DNA of 64,000 nucleotides from an uncultured Kushneria sp. (GTDB lineage Bacteria; Pseudomonadota; Gammaproteobacteria; Pseudomonadales; Halomonadaceae). Of this stretch, positions 10,669-21,134 are shown in pieces. How positions within the stretch are numbered: position 1 is the stretch's first letter; every line of letters begins with the position of its first letter. The translations under genes were made by a program, and so were the position numbers. Location of the stretch: positions 620,001-684,000 of the forward strand of contig NZ_CANMFC010000001.1 of assembly GCF_947497025.1 (NCBI RefSeq). Direction: 5' to 3'. The notes under the pieces were generated by a model. It did no database searches, was not told the DNA's origin, and was given only the letters and a program-made list of their open reading frames with translations.

Positions 10669-12945
10669 ATGTTGAGCAAAGAACTTGAATTGACCCTGAA
10701 CACCGCATTTACCGTGGCGCGTTCAAAACGCCATGAGTTCATGACTGTGGAGCATCTTCTGCTGGCGTTGCTGGATAATGCCTCGGCAGCAGACGTTCTG
10801 CGTGCCTGCGGGGCAAATCTTGACAAGCTTCGCACCGATTTGCAGGATTTTATCAATACCACCACGCCACTGATCCCCGAAGATCAGGATGACCGTGAAA
10901 CCCAGCCAACCCTGGGCTTTCAGCGTGTGCTTCAGCGCGCGGTCTTTCACGTTCAGTCTTCCGGCAAGTCGGAAGTCACTGGCGCCAATGTGCTCGTCGC
11001 CATTTTCTCCGAGCAGGAAAGCCAGGCGGTCTATTTCCTCAAACAGCAGAACGTGGCGCGTGTTGACGCGGTCAACTACATCGCCCACGGCATTGCCAAG
11101 GTGGCCGGGCACAATCAACAGCAGGGCCAGCATAACAGCGGTGGAGAATCGGAGGATGGTGATGAGGCATCGGGTGATGCCAGCTCACATCCGCTGACCG
11201 GCTATGCGACCAACCTGAACGAGCAGGCACGCATCGGCCGTATCGACCCGCTTGTTGGTCGTGATCAGGAGCTGGAACGTGTGGTACAGATTCTCGCGCG
11301 TCGGCGCAAGAACAACCCGCTGCTGGTGGGCGAGGCCGGTGTCGGCAAGACCGCCATTGCCGAGGGGCTTGCCAAGCGCATCGTGGAAGAAGATGTCCCG
11401 GATGTCATCAGTGACGCCGTTGTATATTCGCTCGATATGGGCGCCCTGTTGGCAGGGACCAAGTATCGGGGCGATTTTGAAAAGCGCCTGAAGGGGCTTC
11501 TCGCCGAGCTCAAGAAAGAGCCCAACTCGATCCTGTTCATCGATGAAATTCATACCATCATCGGCGCCGGTGCTGCGTCCGGTGGCGTCATGGACGCTTC
11601 CAACCTGCTCAAACCCATGCTGTCCTCGGGTGAGCTGCGCTGTATCGGGTCGACAACCTTCCAGGAATTCCGTGGCATCTTTGAAAAGGATCGGGCGCTG
11701 GCCCGTCGTTTCCAGAAGGTGGATGTACTGGAACCGACGGTCGATGATGCCATCCGTATCCTGAAAGGGCTGCGCGGTCGCTTCGAAGAGCACCATCAGC
11801 TCAAGTATACCGATGCGGCCATGGAAGCCGCCGTGCGGCTGGCATCACGCTACATCAATGACCGCTATCTCCCCGACAAGGCGATCGATGTCATTGATGA
11901 AGCCGGCGCGCATCAGCGCCTGTTGCCGGTCGAGGCTCGTCTCTCGCAGATCGACGTTGAGCAAATTGAGTCGATCGTTGCTTCTATCGCCCGCATTCCG
12001 CCCAAGAGTGTCTCCAGCTCGGACCGCAAGCTGCTGGCTGATCTGGATCGCAATCTCAAGATGCTGGTCTTCGGCCAGGATGAGGCCATCGACAGCCTGT
12101 CATCGGCCATCAAGCTGTCACGTGCCGGGCTCGGTTCACCCGACAAGCCTGTGGGCAATTTCCTGTTTGCCGGCCCGACCGGGGTGGGCAAGACCGAGGT
12201 GGCCCGACAGCTGGCCCAGATCATGGGCATCGAGCTGGTCCGCTTTGACATGTCCGAATACATGGAGCGTCACACCGTATCGCGGCTGATCGGTGCGCCT
12301 CCGGGCTATGTCGGCTATGACCAGGGAGGCCTTCTGACCGAGGCGGTCACCAAGAACCCGCACTGCGTGCTGCTGCTCGACGAGATTGAAAAGGCGCATC
12401 CGGATGTCTTCAACCTGCTGTTGCAGGTGATGGATCACGGCAAGCTGACCGATAACAACGGTCGCGAAGCGGATTTCCGCAACGTGATTCTGGTCATGAC
12501 GTCCAATGCCGGGGCAGAGCTGGCCTCACGTCGCTCCATTGGCTTTCAGACTCAGGACCACTCCACCGACGCCATGGAAACCATTCGTCGTACGTTCACG
12601 CCCGAGTTCCGTAACCGACTGGACAGCATCATTCAGTTCCGTCATCTGGACATGGACATCGTGCGTAGTGTCGTTGACAAGTTCCTGGTGGAGCTGCAGG
12701 CGCAGCTGGACGAAAAGCGTGTCCAGCTTGACGTTGACGAGGATGCTCGTGGCTGGCTCGCCGAGCATGGCTATGATCCGCAGATGGGGGCGCGTCCCAT
12801 GGCACGCCTGATTCAGGAGAAACTCAAGAAGCCTCTGGCCGAGATGATCCTGTTCGGCGATCTGGCGGACCATGGTGGCACGGTGCATGTCACACTGGAG
12901 GATGGAGAGCTTCAGCTGTCAGCGGCTGCCGAACAGGTCGCCTGA
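10669..12945 (+). CDS. clpA: ATP-dependent Clp protease ATP-binding subunit ClpA
   Basis: Hexameric AAA+ unfoldase that feeds ClpS-delivered and other substrates into ClpP. The 758-residue product has an N-terminal Clp repeat domain (to about residue 145), a short acidic/Gln-rich linker, and two AAA+ modules. Walker A motifs are GEAGVGKTA near residue 221 and GPTGVGKTE near 502; the Walker B-type motifs are LFIDEIHT and LLLDEIEKAH. The ClpP-docking loop IGF appears in RRSIGFQTQD near residue 622. The length equals E. coli ClpA. It forms an operon with clpS and ends at a clear intrinsic terminator. The clpP gene is not in this window. Confidence 0.97.
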   Translation: MLSKELELTLNTAFTVARSKRHEFMTVEHLLLALLDNASAADVLRACGANLDKLRTDLQDFINTTTPLIPEDQDDRETQPTLGFQRVLQRAVFHVQSSGKSEVTGANVLVAIFSEQESQAVYFLKQQNVARVDAVNYIAHGIAKVAGHNQQQGQHNSGGESEDGDEASGDASSHPLTGYATNLNEQARIGRIDPLVGRDQELERVVQILARRRKNNPLLVGEAGVGKTAIAEGLAKRIVEEDVPDVISDAVVYSLDMGALLAGTKYRGDFEKRLKGLLAELKKEPNSILFIDEIHTIIGAGAASGGVMDASNLLKPMLSSGELRCIGSTTFQEFRGIFEKDRALARRFQKVDVLEPTVDDAIRILKGLRGRFEEHHQLKYTDAAMEAAVRLASRYINDRYLPDKAIDVIDEAGAHQRLLPVEARLSQIDVEQIESIVASIARIPPKSVSSSDRKLLADLDRNLKMLVFGQDEAIDSLSSAIKLSRAGLGSPDKPVGNFLFAGPTGVGKTEVARQLAQIMGIELVRFDMSEYMERHTVSRLIGAPPGYVGYDQGGLLTEAVTKNPHCVLLLDEIEKAHPDVFNLLLQVMDHGKLTDNNGREADFRNVILVMTSNAGAELASRRSIGFQTQDHSTDAMETIRRTFTPEFRNRLDSIIQFRHLDMDIVRSVVDKFLVELQAQLDEKRVQLDVDEDARGWLAEHGYDPQMGARPMARLIQEKLKKPLAEMILFGDLADHGGTVHVTLEDGELQLSAAAEQVA

Positions 12946-12972
12946 TCGGCATGCCATGCCAGTCGTTACTGA

Positions 12973-13000
12973 CGCCCTGTCTTCGGACGGGGCGTTTTTT
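12973..13000 (+). terminator. Intrinsic terminator of clpS-clpA
   Basis: A GCCCTGTC-TTCG-GACGGGGC hairpin with a UUCG-type tetraloop is followed by six T, 28 bp after the clpA stop. Confidence 0.9.
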
Positions 13001-13118
13001 CAGGCGCGAAATGGATGGCGGTTCAAGGGCTATCCATTGGATAACAGACTGTTAGTCGGCCTGAAACAGCCAGGGCGTCATGAAATGCCGAGAGACGCAA
13101 GGAGGGGGCGTGCAAAAT

Positions 13119-13137
13119 AAGGACGCATGGCGTCCTT
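13119..13137 (-). terminator. Intrinsic terminator overlapping the infA stop
   Basis: On the minus strand the stem AAGGACGC-CAT-GCGTCCTT followed by ATTTTG starts within the infA TAA stop codon, a very tight gene end. Confidence 0.7.
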
Positions 13138-13354
13138 AGCGGGAGCGATAAACGATGCGGCCCTTGGACAGGTCGTAAGGCGTCAGTTCTACCTTGACCT
13201 TGTCGCCGGTCAGGATACGGATGTAGTTCTTGCGCATCTTGCCGGAAATATGCGCGGTCACGACGTGGCCGTTTTCAAGCTCGACGCGAAACATGGTGTT
13301 GGGAAGCGTATCGACAATCACGCCTTCCATTTCAATATGATCTTCTCTTGCCAT
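13136..13354 (-). CDS. infA: Translation initiation factor IF-1
   Basis: IF-1 occupies the ribosomal A site during initiation. The 72-residue OB-fold product starts [20 protein letters not shown] and contains [20 protein letters not shown] and the conserved [20 protein letters not shown], the standard bacterial length. The frame is open upstream to 13426, but the ATG at 13354 has a GGGGAC site and matches the universal IF-1 start. It faces clpA tail to tail and follows bpt and aat on the minus strand; infA beside aat is the E. coli arrangement. Confidence 0.97.
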   Translation of the reverse strand: MAREDHIEMEGVIVDTLPNTMFRVELENGHVVTAHISGKMRKNYIRILTGDKVKVELTPYDLSKGRIVYRSR

Positions 13355-13507
13355 ATGATGTAGTCCCCGATAATCGTAATATGAGCACGCCATCTGAGCA
13401 GTCTTGCTGACCCAATGATCAAGCAAGGCGAATGATGGCGGACTGAACGTGCGATATTTTGCCTGATACCTGCCTGAAGCGCAAAGCCGCTGGACGTTCC
13501 CGGCACG

Positions 13508-14245
13508 TTAATGATGCGTCTGGGTCACCGGAATGCCTCGGCGCCAGCGATGCCCCTGCAGATACTCCAGCGGTTTGAAGCGCTGCTTGTAATCCATTTT
13601 CTGACTCTTGTGGATCCAGTAACCGAGATAAACGTGCTCGAGTCCCAGCGCCTGCGCGCGACGGATCTGCCAGATGACGGCCCAGCTCCCCAGGGATCTC
13701 GATCGAAAGACGTTATCGGGTTCAAAGAAGGTGTAGATAGCGGAAAGCCCGTGGGTCAGAAAGTCCACGGCAGCCACGGCCAGAAGACGGCCCTCCTGGC
13801 GAAACTCGACCAGGCGTGAAAAATCGTGCGCGGTGCTTAAAAAGGCCCGGTACTGCTCAATGGCCGGAGGATACATCTCACCATCGCTGTGGCGTGTCCT
13901 GATGTAGCGCTCGTAAAGCGCATAGTGCTCTTCATCAAACAGAGCCGGTCGTTCAATGACCGTCAGGTCCTGATTGTTGCGCTCGGTACGCTTGAGAGAA
14001 CGATCGGGCGCGAAATCGTTGACGGGCACGCGTACGGACACACAGGCATTGCACTCCTGACAATGCGGGCGATAGAGATGCGCGCCACTGCGTCTGAAGC
14101 CCATCAGAGTCAGTGCACTGTACATGTCATGGTCCACAGGCGTATGCGGGTCCATGAACAGCGTTGTGGCCTCATGAGATCCCAGATAACTGCAATCATG
14201 TGGCTTGGTCAGGAAAAACCGTAAATCCTGAAGGGGTGAATGCAT
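13508..14245 (-). CDS. bpt: Aspartate/glutamate leucyltransferase Bpt
   Basis: Bpt adds leucine from Leu-tRNA to proteins with N-terminal Asp or Glu, turning them into ClpS substrates. The 245-residue product has the N-terminal PHDCSYLG and the Cys cluster HCQECNACVSVRV of arginyl/leucyl transferases. It also shows FEPDNVFRSRSLGSWAVIWQI and the family end YLGYWIHKSQKMDYKQRFKPLE. The ATG at 14245 is preferred; an ATG at 14272 would add nine residues. It lies directly after aat on the same strand. Enzyme class is firm; leucyl rather than arginyl specificity follows from bacterial Bpt homology. Confidence 0.92.
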   Translation of the reverse strand: MHSPLQDLRFFLTKPHDCSYLGSHEATTLFMDPHTPVDHDMYSALTLMGFRRSGAHLYRPHCQECNACVSVRVPVNDFAPDRSLKRTERNNQDLTVIERPALFDEEHYALYERYIRTRHSDGEMYPPAIEQYRAFLSTAHDFSRLVEFRQEGRLLAVAAVDFLTHGLSAIYTFFEPDNVFRSRSLGSWAVIWQIRRAQALGLEHVYLGYWIHKSQKMDYKQRFKPLEYLQGHRWRRGIPVTQTHH

Positions 14246-14318
14246 GCTTGAGTTGTTCAACGGGGGCAACATCCAAAAGGGCGAGTCATGGCTTGTGACA
14301 TGAATGGTTTGATGATGT

Positions 14319-15008
14319 TTATCGGCGTGGTATCACGGTTTCTTGAAAGTCAGCAGGTATATAGCGCTTGAGCAGGGCATTGAACTGATCACGCGATATA
14401 TCACAAGCTCCCATGCTGGCCAGATGCGATGTATGCATCTGACAGTCCACCAGTGCCAGATCGTGATGCCTGGACAACCACTCTACCAATCGAACCAGTG
14501 CAATCTTGGAGCTGTCGGGGCGTATGGAGAACATTGATTCGCCGAAAAACACTCGTCCCAGCATGATGCCGTAAAGGCCTCCTACCAGCATGTCACCTTC
14601 CCATACTTCAACACTATGTCCATGGCCCAGCTGATGCATGGTCACATAGGCGTTGATAATGTCGGACGAAATCCATGTGCCTTCCTGAGCCTGTCGCTGA
14701 GCAGCGCACTGGGTGATCACGGCCTCGAAAGCCTGATCAAACGTCGCTGTCATGCCCGAATTGCGAAGCCGTTTGGCCAGGCTGCGGCGCACGCGAAGCG
14801 ACTCCGGGAACAGCACCATCCTGGGGTCGGGTGACCACCAGAGTATGGGATCGTCCTCATTGAACCACGGGAAAATACCGCGTTGATAGGCTGCTAGAAG
14901 CCACTCCGGGGTGAGATCGCCACCCGCTGCCAGCAGGCCATTGGGTGTTTCAAGCGCGTTTTCCAATGGCGGAAAATCAACGGGCCATGGGGCCAGCCAT
15001 TCAATCAT
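14319..15008 (-). CDS. aat: Leucyl/phenylalanyl-tRNA--protein transferase
   Basis: Aat transfers Leu or Phe from tRNA to proteins with N-terminal Lys or Arg, creating primary N-degrons. The 229-residue product has NGLLAAGGDLTPEWLLAAYQ, the hallmark GIFPWFNEDDPILWWSPDPR, and the acceptor-binding GGLYGIMLGRVFFGESMFS. The ATG at 15008 follows AGGGTGCGGCC and gives the normal length; the frame runs on to 15152 without other support. It sits just upstream of bpt and divergent from a chemoreceptor gene. Together with bpt, clpS and clpA it completes the tagging and recognition steps of the Leu/N-degron route. Confidence 0.95.
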   Translation of the reverse strand: MIEWLAPWPVDFPPLENALETPNGLLAAGGDLTPEWLLAAYQRGIFPWFNEDDPILWWSPDPRMVLFPESLRVRRSLAKRLRNSGMTATFDQAFEAVITQCAAQRQAQEGTWISSDIINAYVTMHQLGHGHSVEVWEGDMLVGGLYGIMLGRVFFGESMFSIRPDSSKIALVRLVEWLSRHHDLALVDCQMHTSHLASMGACDISRDQFNALLKRYIPADFQETVIPRR

Positions 15009-15169
15009 GGCCGCACCCTGATGTTGTACAGCCTGACCCTTCATTTCCGGATGCCCGGTAAAACATTCAAGACCTCTTAAGTTTTGCCTGCCATGGCCGA
15101 CATTGATTTTCAGGAAGGTTTGCCAGGTACTGGCCGCCAGAAAAAACGACACATTACCGGATATCTACC

Positions 15170-17113
15170 ATGGGAAACTATTTTCGGCGGATGAGCATTG
15201 GTTCGCGTCTGGCGCTGATCATCGGTCTGGTGGCCATTACTGCATTTGTTGCCCTGAGCTGGGGGCTGTCGGCATCAAGCGCCCGGGCGCTTCGCGAGCA
15301 GGCAACGAACAGCATGCAACAGCAGACGCAGCAGTTCACCGATTCGGTCGCGCTTTTCGATGAAAGTCTACAGCAGCAGAGCGCGCGTTTTTTAAAGCTG
15401 TTTCAGACCGAGGGTCTGGTCCCGCCCTTTGCGCTGGATACCAACCAGACCATGGAGATTAATGCTCGTCAGACGCCGTTGCTGATGGATCAGCGCGGTG
15501 CGCTGAATATGGATACTCAGCGAGTGGACAACTTTACGCAGCGTACCGGAACACCGGTGACCATTTTTGCCCGTACCGGTGACGACTTTGTCCGTATCAA
15601 TACGTCGCTCAAGGATGGTCAGGGCGAGCGCGCTGTGGGCACCCTGCTGGATCGCAACGGTGCAAGCTACCGCGCCCTGATGGAAGATCGTGTCTACTCT
15701 GGACTGGCCACGCTGTTTGGTACGCCTTATATCACTCGCTACGAGCCCATTCATGACGCTCAGGGGCGCGTTATCGGTGCAAGCTTCATCGGGGTGGATA
15801 TTACGGCAGATCTGAAAAACTTTGAGGCTCGCGTCCGTTCACTGACTATTGGAAACAGCGGCTATTTCATGATCGTGGATGCCGATAATGGCAAGGTACT
15901 GGCTGGTGGCGAGAACGAAGGGGCTTCCCTGCGCGAGCTGGCCGATGTCGAGGGCAATCCTGCCTTTGCGCCCATTTTTGAGAGTCAGCGCGGGCTTTTC
16001 GAGTATCAGCTGCCCGATACCGAGCAAGCTCATCGTACGACCTATTTCATGCAGTATCCCGACTGGCACTGGGTCGTGACTGCCACAGCCGTCAACGCCG
16101 ATATTGATGACCAAATTGCCGCGGCACGTAACCGGTTTTTGCTGATTGCGCTGGGGCTGGCACTGGCGGCGGCACTGGGGGTTTATTTCATGATGCGTCG
16201 CAGCCTGAGCAGCCCTCTGGCCCGTGTGCAGGGAATGGCCGGTCATCTGGCCAGCGGTGACCTCAGGCAACGTCTTGACAGCCATCGTCAGGATGAAATC
16301 GGCTCGCTGGTAGGGGCCATGAACGGGATCAGTGACGGTCTGCGCGATATCGTCAGCCGCGTTCGCCAGTCGGTGGAAAGTATCGGCCATGCCTCGGGTG
16401 AAATTGCCAGTGGCAATATGGATCTGTCACGTCGGACCGAAAGCCAGGCCGCAAGCCTTGAGCAAACGGCGGCCAGTATTGAAGAGCTCACGGCCACCGT
16501 GCGCCAGAACACAGAGCGTGCCCGTCAGGGCGACACCATGGCAGGAGAAGTGGTGGCCTCTGCCCGGGAAGGGCAGCAGCGCCTGGGTCGTGCCATGACC
16601 ACGTTGAAAGACCTTGATGCCACCGCCTCGAAAATGTCCGACATTATCGCCACCATTGACGGTATCGCCTTTCAGACCAACCTGTTGGCCCTTAACGCCT
16701 CGGTCGAGGCGGCACGTGCTGGCGTGCACGGTCGCGGCTTTACCGTTGTAGCCGACGAGGTCCGGCGTCTGGCCGTTCGCTGCAGCGAGGCGTCCGCTGA
16801 CATCGGTCAACTGATTCGACATACCATCGTGGAAGTAACAACCGGAAACGCCCATATCCAGCAAAGCGGTGAGCAGATCGAAGAGATCACCACGCGAATG
16901 GAAAGTCTGAGCGTCATTGTGACCGAGATCAGCCGCGCCAGCGAAGAACAGCTCGAAGGCATCGAGCAGGTCAGCAGTGCACTGGCGTCGCTGGATGAGA
17001 CAACGCAGCACAATGCCGCTCTGGTCGAACAGTCGGCTGCTGCATCAGGGCATCTGGACGAGCAGGCTCGCAAGCTCAGCGAAGTCGTGAGAGTCTTTCA
17101 TCTGCCCGCCTGA
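15170..17113 (+). CDS. Methyl-accepting chemotaxis protein
   Basis: Membrane chemoreceptor that signals through CheW/CheA. The 647-residue protein has a TM helix at about 11-33, a periplasmic ligand-binding region with a Cache-like fold (residues about 35-320, including DGQGERAVGTLLDR and IGASFIGVDITADLKNF), a second TM helix near 322-342, a HAMP domain, and a cytoplasmic signalling hairpin. The tip reads IAFQTNLLALNASVEAARAG followed by VHGRGF, where most receptors have EQGRGF. No C-terminal CheR-tethering pentapeptide is seen. The ATG at 15170 has no strong ribosome site; ATG 15191 is an alternative. Ligand unknown; no other che genes nearby. Confidence 0.9.
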   Translation: MGNYFRRMSIGSRLALIIGLVAITAFVALSWGLSASSARALREQATNSMQQQTQQFTDSVALFDESLQQQSARFLKLFQTEGLVPPFALDTNQTMEINARQTPLLMDQRGALNMDTQRVDNFTQRTGTPVTIFARTGDDFVRINTSLKDGQGERAVGTLLDRNGASYRALMEDRVYSGLATLFGTPYITRYEPIHDAQGRVIGASFIGVDITADLKNFEARVRSLTIGNSGYFMIVDADNGKVLAGGENEGASLRELADVEGNPAFAPIFESQRGLFEYQLPDTEQAHRTTYFMQYPDWHWVVTATAVNADIDDQIAAARNRFLLIALGLALAAALGVYFMMRRSLSSPLARVQGMAGHLASGDLRQRLDSHRQDEIGSLVGAMNGISDGLRDIVSRVRQSVESIGHASGEIASGNMDLSRRTESQAASLEQTAASIEELTATVRQNTERARQGDTMAGEVVASAREGQQRLGRAMTTLKDLDATASKMSDIIATIDGIAFQTNLLALNASVEAARAGVHGRGFTVVADEVRRLAVRCSEASADIGQLIRHTIVEVTTGNAHIQQSGEQIEEITTRMESLSVIVTEISRASEEQLEGIEQVSSALASLDETTQHNAALVEQSAAASGHLDEQARKLSEVVRVFHLPA

Positions 17114-17127
17114 TATTTCTCCAATTT

Positions 17128-17146
17128 CCCGGCTGCAATTGCCGGG
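17128..17146 (+). terminator. Weak hairpin after the chemoreceptor gene
   Basis: CCCGGC and GCCGGG form a 6-bp stem with a 7-nt loop 15 bp past the stop codon. No real T-run follows, so termination is only possible. Confidence 0.35.
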
Positions 17147-17297
17147 TCTGTGCCGTACCATCATCTCCAGGTATGATACCTGCCTCTGGCAGGGTGTGAC
17201 CCGATGTCATTACCCTGCCAATATGCCTTTATCAGGCCTTCGAATGCTTCATCAGAGTACAGCCATAACACTCGCATGAGTGCAGGGGGGATGGCCG

Positions 17298-20200
17298 TTG
17301 AGCGCCAGCAAGACCAGACAATCGCAGTCGCAGTCACAGGCCCGTCGCAGCAAAAGCGGCGCCAGCCCGCGAACAACGCGTAAAAGCGCCACCATGCAGC
17401 GCTCTCGACAGCGTGTGACCAAAGCCCGGGACAACGCCCGCCACTTCAGTGCCAGACTTCAGGGTGCCGCCAAGGAAGGGGTTGCCATCATCATGCTGGC
17501 GCTTTGCGCCTTCCTGCTGCTGGCCCTTTTCAGCTATATGCCGGCAGATCCCAGCTGGTCGCATAGCGGCCCGGATCAGGAGGTCACCAACTGGATGGGG
17601 CCTGTTGGTGCGTGGCTTTCCGACGTTCTCTATTCTCTCTTCGGTGCCAGCGCGCTCTGGGCACCCGGCATGCTGGGCCTTGGCGCCTGGCGTCTAATGC
17701 GCGCCAAAGAAGCCCATGTGGTCTGGGACCCCATGGCGCTGGCCGTGCGCGGTGGCGGGCTTTTGCTGGTTATGGTGGCGACCTGCAATGTAGGGGCGCT
17801 GCACTTTCACGATGCCAGCAATGATCTGCCCTATGGTTCGGGCGGCATTGTGGGAGAAGGCGTTTCAGCGGCGCTTGCATCACTGGTTGGCAAGCACGGC
17901 ACCACGTTACTGTCGCTGGCAGCCTTCCTTTGCGGCATGCCACTGCTCACCGGCATGTCCTGGTTTTCCATCATTGACGAAGTGGGCAACGGCATCTGGC
18001 GTGGTGTGCGCTGGTGCGCCCGTCGTGTGGGCATGGCAGGTGCGAGCATTGGCAGCGCCGGCTCAAGGCTTCAGGAGCGTCGTCGTGAAATGGCGCAGGA
18101 GCGCCGTGAGGCGTATCTCGCTGCCCAGTCGGAAGATGAATTCGATTTTGGCCATGACGACGATGATGAGGCCGATACCGGCCTGCGCGCGGAGGCCGAG
18201 GACGCACGTCCCCGTCGCGAGCGCAGCAGCCTGTTGGCACGGCTGGTGCCCGGCCGCCGGCGGGAAGACCATGGCGACGAAGCGTTCCTTGATGATGCCA
18301 ATGAGCCGGTAGGCTCAATGCGCCATCCGCACGAAAGTGAGGCCGACGAGACACGTGAGTCAGTATCCGGTATGCGCACAGGCGATGACGATATTCCCTG
18401 GGAGCGACCCTACGAGGCACCGTCTTCGGCGCGTGATACACGTCATGACGATCGCGTGCCTGTCGAGCCTGCTCTTTCCACGGCCGGGACAGAGCGCGCT
18501 CATGATGTGAGCGTTCGCGATGCCGATACGCCGGCGGCATCTGAGCGACAGGCTGCAGGCCTCGAGCGTCGTGAATCCCATGCTGGTGCAGATGTCGCAG
18601 CAGCGTCTGCGGCAGTCTCTGTCAGGGTAGCGTCACCGCAAACACCGCCAGTTGACGAGCCGCTGGTCCGACCGGCGGAAAATAGCGGGGATGTTTCCAG
18701 CGCCGCAGAAGAGGCTACTGCCAGTGAGGCGCGTGCAGACGATGTTCCGTCACCGGCGCAGCCTTCTCAAAAGCCGGTGGAAACATCACGGACTGCCGAA
18801 ACATCCTCAAGCAATGTGACGCGTCGACGGATTCCTGAAGTCATTCCCGAGCCACGGTTGGCCGAAGATGATGAGGACAGCTTCGAGACACCGGCTGCGC
18901 CAGCGTTTGAGCGTGCCGAACCGGTACGCTCTGCACCGTCTTCCGATGCGCCGCGCGAGCATGACGTGCCTTCGTCGGCACCGGCTGCCTCCATGGCATC
19001 GACTCCGGACGATATCGGCCAGCCCGAGCGGGAGGAGCCTCTCCATGAGCGTACGACACCGCTGGTAGATGACCTTCAGGACAGCGATCGCCCGGTGTTG
19101 AGCTGGGAAGACGATGAACCCGAATTCTCGACGCCCTTGAGTGCGCGGGATGAGGCAGAGCCGCCCGGGCGTGCTCCCTCGGCCACCGCGCTGACGTTCG
19201 AGGAAGACGAGGAGATGTCGGGCGCGGTCCCGGAGGCACCTGTGCCTTCAACGCCCCCGTCAGCTCGGCCGCCCCATGAGGCGCCTGCCTCGACCGCCTC
19301 CCCGACGGCAGAAGAGCGGGCACAAGAGGCGCCGCCTGCCGAGCGCATCGACCCGGTGCCGACCGAGCGTGCTGAAACGCCAGCGCCGCGCCCTGAACCC
19401 GAGGTCGATCCGGAAGACAACAGCAGTCCTACCGTCTGGACCGTGCAGCAGATGCAGACCCAGCGTCCGGTGCACGAGTCCGACGGTGAGCCGCTGGGTA
19501 AACTGCCTTCTCTGTCGCTTCTGACGCCACCGTCGTCTCACGAGCCGACCTATACGCCCGAACAGCTTCAGGACATGGCAGAACTGCTGGAAGTGCGTCT
19601 GCGGGAGTATGGCGTCAAGGCCGAGGTGGTCGACACCTGGCCCGGACCTGTCATCACGCGTTTCGAAATCAAGCCGGCGCCTGGTGTGAAGGTCTCCAAG
19701 ATCAGCAATCTGGCCAAGGATCTGGCGCGCTCGCTGATGGTCAAGAGCGTTCGCGTAGTCGAGATCATTCCCGGTCGTCCGACGGTGGGCATCGAGATTC
19801 CCAACCCCAACCGGGCCATGATCCGACTGCGGGAAGTCTTTGACTCCGATGTCTATCAGGATGCCCGTTCCCCGGTGACGGTTGCTCTGGGTCAGGATAT
19901 TGGTGGCAATCCGGTGGTGGCCAATCTCAACAAGATGCCGCATCTGCTGGTAGCCGGTACCACCGGCTCGGGCAAGTCGGTCGGCGTCAACGCCATGCTG
20001 ATCTCGATGCTTTTGAAGGCCACGCCCGATGAAGTGCGCATGATCATGGTGGATCCCAAGATGCTGGAGCTGTCGGTGTATGACGGCATTCCACATTTGC
20101 TGGCGCCGGTTGTTACCGACATGAAGGAGGCCGCCAATGCCCTGCGCTGGTGCGTGGCCGAAATGGAGCGTCGTTACAAGCTGATGGCGGCCATGGGGGT

Positions 20201-20996
20201 ACGTAACCTCGCCGGTTTCAATGCGCGTATCGATGAGGCCTCCGAGGCCGGTGCCCAGATTGCCGATCCGCTATGGGAACCGCAGCCCTGGGAGATGCAC
20301 GAACAGCCCCCGGTGCTCGAAAAGCTGCCCTATATCGTGGTGGTGATCGACGAGTTTGCCGACATGTTCATGATTGTGGGCAAAAAGGTTGAAGAGCTGA
20401 TTGCCCGTATTGCCCAGAAGGCACGTGCGGCCGGCATTCATCTGATTCTGGCCACGCAGCGTCCGTCCGTGGATGTGGTGACCGGTCTGATCAAGGCCAA
20501 CATTCCCACGCGCATGGCCTTCCAGGTCTCTTCGCGAATCGATTCGCGCACGATTCTGGATCAGGGCGGCGCCGAGCATCTTCTCGGCCACGGCGACATG
20601 CTGTATCTGCCGGCCGGGGCCGGCATCCCCATGCGTGTGCATGGTGCCTTTGTCGATGATGATGAGGTGCATCGCGTGGTCGATGACTGGAAGCGCCGCG
20701 GAGAACCCGAATACATCGATGAGATCCTCTCCGGTGGGGTGTCTGCCGATGCGCTGACAGGGCTTGAGGCCGAAGGCGAAGGCAGCGACGACCCGGAACA
20801 GGACGCGCTCTACGATGAGGCCGTGGCCTATGTGACCGAATCACGCCGGGCATCGATCTCCTCTGTCCAGCGTCGCTTCAAGATTGGCTACAATCGCGCC
20901 GCACGACTGGTCGAGGCGATGGAAATGGCCGGCGTGGTCTCTTCCATGGGCAGCAATGGTGCAAGAGAGGTGCTGGCGTCGCCGCCGGCACACTGA
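17298..20996 (+). CDS. ftsK: DNA translocase FtsK
   Basis: Divisome protein and DNA pump that moves the terminus region and activates XerCD recombination at dif. About 1,232 residues. A basic N-terminal tail is followed by four TM segments (within about residues 45-215), then a very long low-complexity linker rich in Glu, Asp, Pro, Ala and Ser (about 265-715). The motor comes next, with Walker [11 protein letters not shown] near residue 885 and [10 protein letters not shown], and last the winged-helix gamma domain that reads KOPS sites ([20 protein letters not shown]). The TTG at 17298 has AGGGGGGA at ideal spacing; the GTG at 17280 is the alternative. First gene of ftsK-lolA-rarA. Confidence 0.94.
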   Translation: MSASKTRQSQSQSQARRSKSGASPRTTRKSATMQRSRQRVTKARDNARHFSARLQGAAKEGVAIIMLALCAFLLLALFSYMPADPSWSHSGPDQEVTNWMGPVGAWLSDVLYSLFGASALWAPGMLGLGAWRLMRAKEAHVVWDPMALAVRGGGLLLVMVATCNVGALHFHDASNDLPYGSGGIVGEGVSAALASLVGKHGTTLLSLAAFLCGMPLLTGMSWFSIIDEVGNGIWRGVRWCARRVGMAGASIGSAGSRLQERRREMAQERREAYLAAQSEDEFDFGHDDDDEADTGLRAEAEDARPRRERSSLLARLVPGRRREDHGDEAFLDDANEPVGSMRHPHESEADETRESVSGMRTGDDDIPWERPYEAPSSARDTRHDDRVPVEPALSTAGTERAHDVSVRDADTPAASERQAAGLERRESHAGADVAAASAAVSVRVASPQTPPVDEPLVRPAENSGDVSSAAEEATASEARADDVPSPAQPSQKPVETSRTAETSSSNVTRRRIPEVIPEPRLAEDDEDSFETPAAPAFERAEPVRSAPSSDAPREHDVPSSAPAASMASTPDDIGQPEREEPLHERTTPLVDDLQDSDRPVLSWEDDEPEFSTPLSARDEAEPPGRAPSATALTFEEDEEMSGAVPEAPVPSTPPSARPPHEAPASTASPTAEERAQEAPPAERIDPVPTERAETPAPRPEPEVDPEDNSSPTVWTVQQMQTQRPVHESDGEPLGKLPSLSLLTPPSSHEPTYTPEQLQDMAELLEVRLREYGVKAEVVDTWPGPVITRFEIKPAPGVKVSKISNLAKDLARSLMVKSVRVVEIIPGRPTVGIEIPNPNRAMIRLREVFDSDVYQDARSPVTVALGQDIGGNPVVANLNKMPHLLVAGTTGSGKSVGVNAMLISMLLKATPDEVRMIMVDPKMLELSVYDGIPHLLAPVVTDMKEAANALRWCVAEMERRYKLMAAMGVRNLAGFNARIDEASEAGAQIADPLWEPQPWEMHEQPPVLEKLPYIVVVIDEFADMFMIVGKKVEELIARIAQKARAAGIHLILATQRPSVDVVTGLIKANIPTRMAFQVSSRIDSRTILDQGGAEHLLGHGDMLYLPAGAGIPMRVHGAFVDDDEVHRVVDDWKRRGEPEYIDEILSGGVSADALTGLEAEGEGSDDPEQDALYDEAVAYVTESRRASISSVQRRFKIGYNRAARLVEAMEMAGVVSSMGSNGAREVLASPPAH

Positions 20997-21064
20997 TCGG
21001 AATTCGGGGCAATGCCCTGATATCGCTCGACAAGTCTTAAGTTTCAGCTGGGGCTTGTACCGAA

Positions 21065-21083
21065 CCTGCCACCCGGTGGCAGG
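21065..21083 (+). repeat. Perfect inverted repeat before lolA
   Basis: CCTGCCAC-CCG-GTGGCAGG is an 8-bp stem with a 3-nt loop between ftsK and lolA. No T-run follows. It may be a transcript-processing or attenuation hairpin, or chance. Confidence 0.5.
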
Positions 21084-21134
21084 TCAAAGGGACACCACGG
21101 CATGCTCTCTGCCGACAAGGACAGGATGTTTTTG

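Noticed and set aside
13508-13819. Possible small plus-strand gene facing bpt
   Set aside because: Fully inside bpt on the other strand with no ribosome site.
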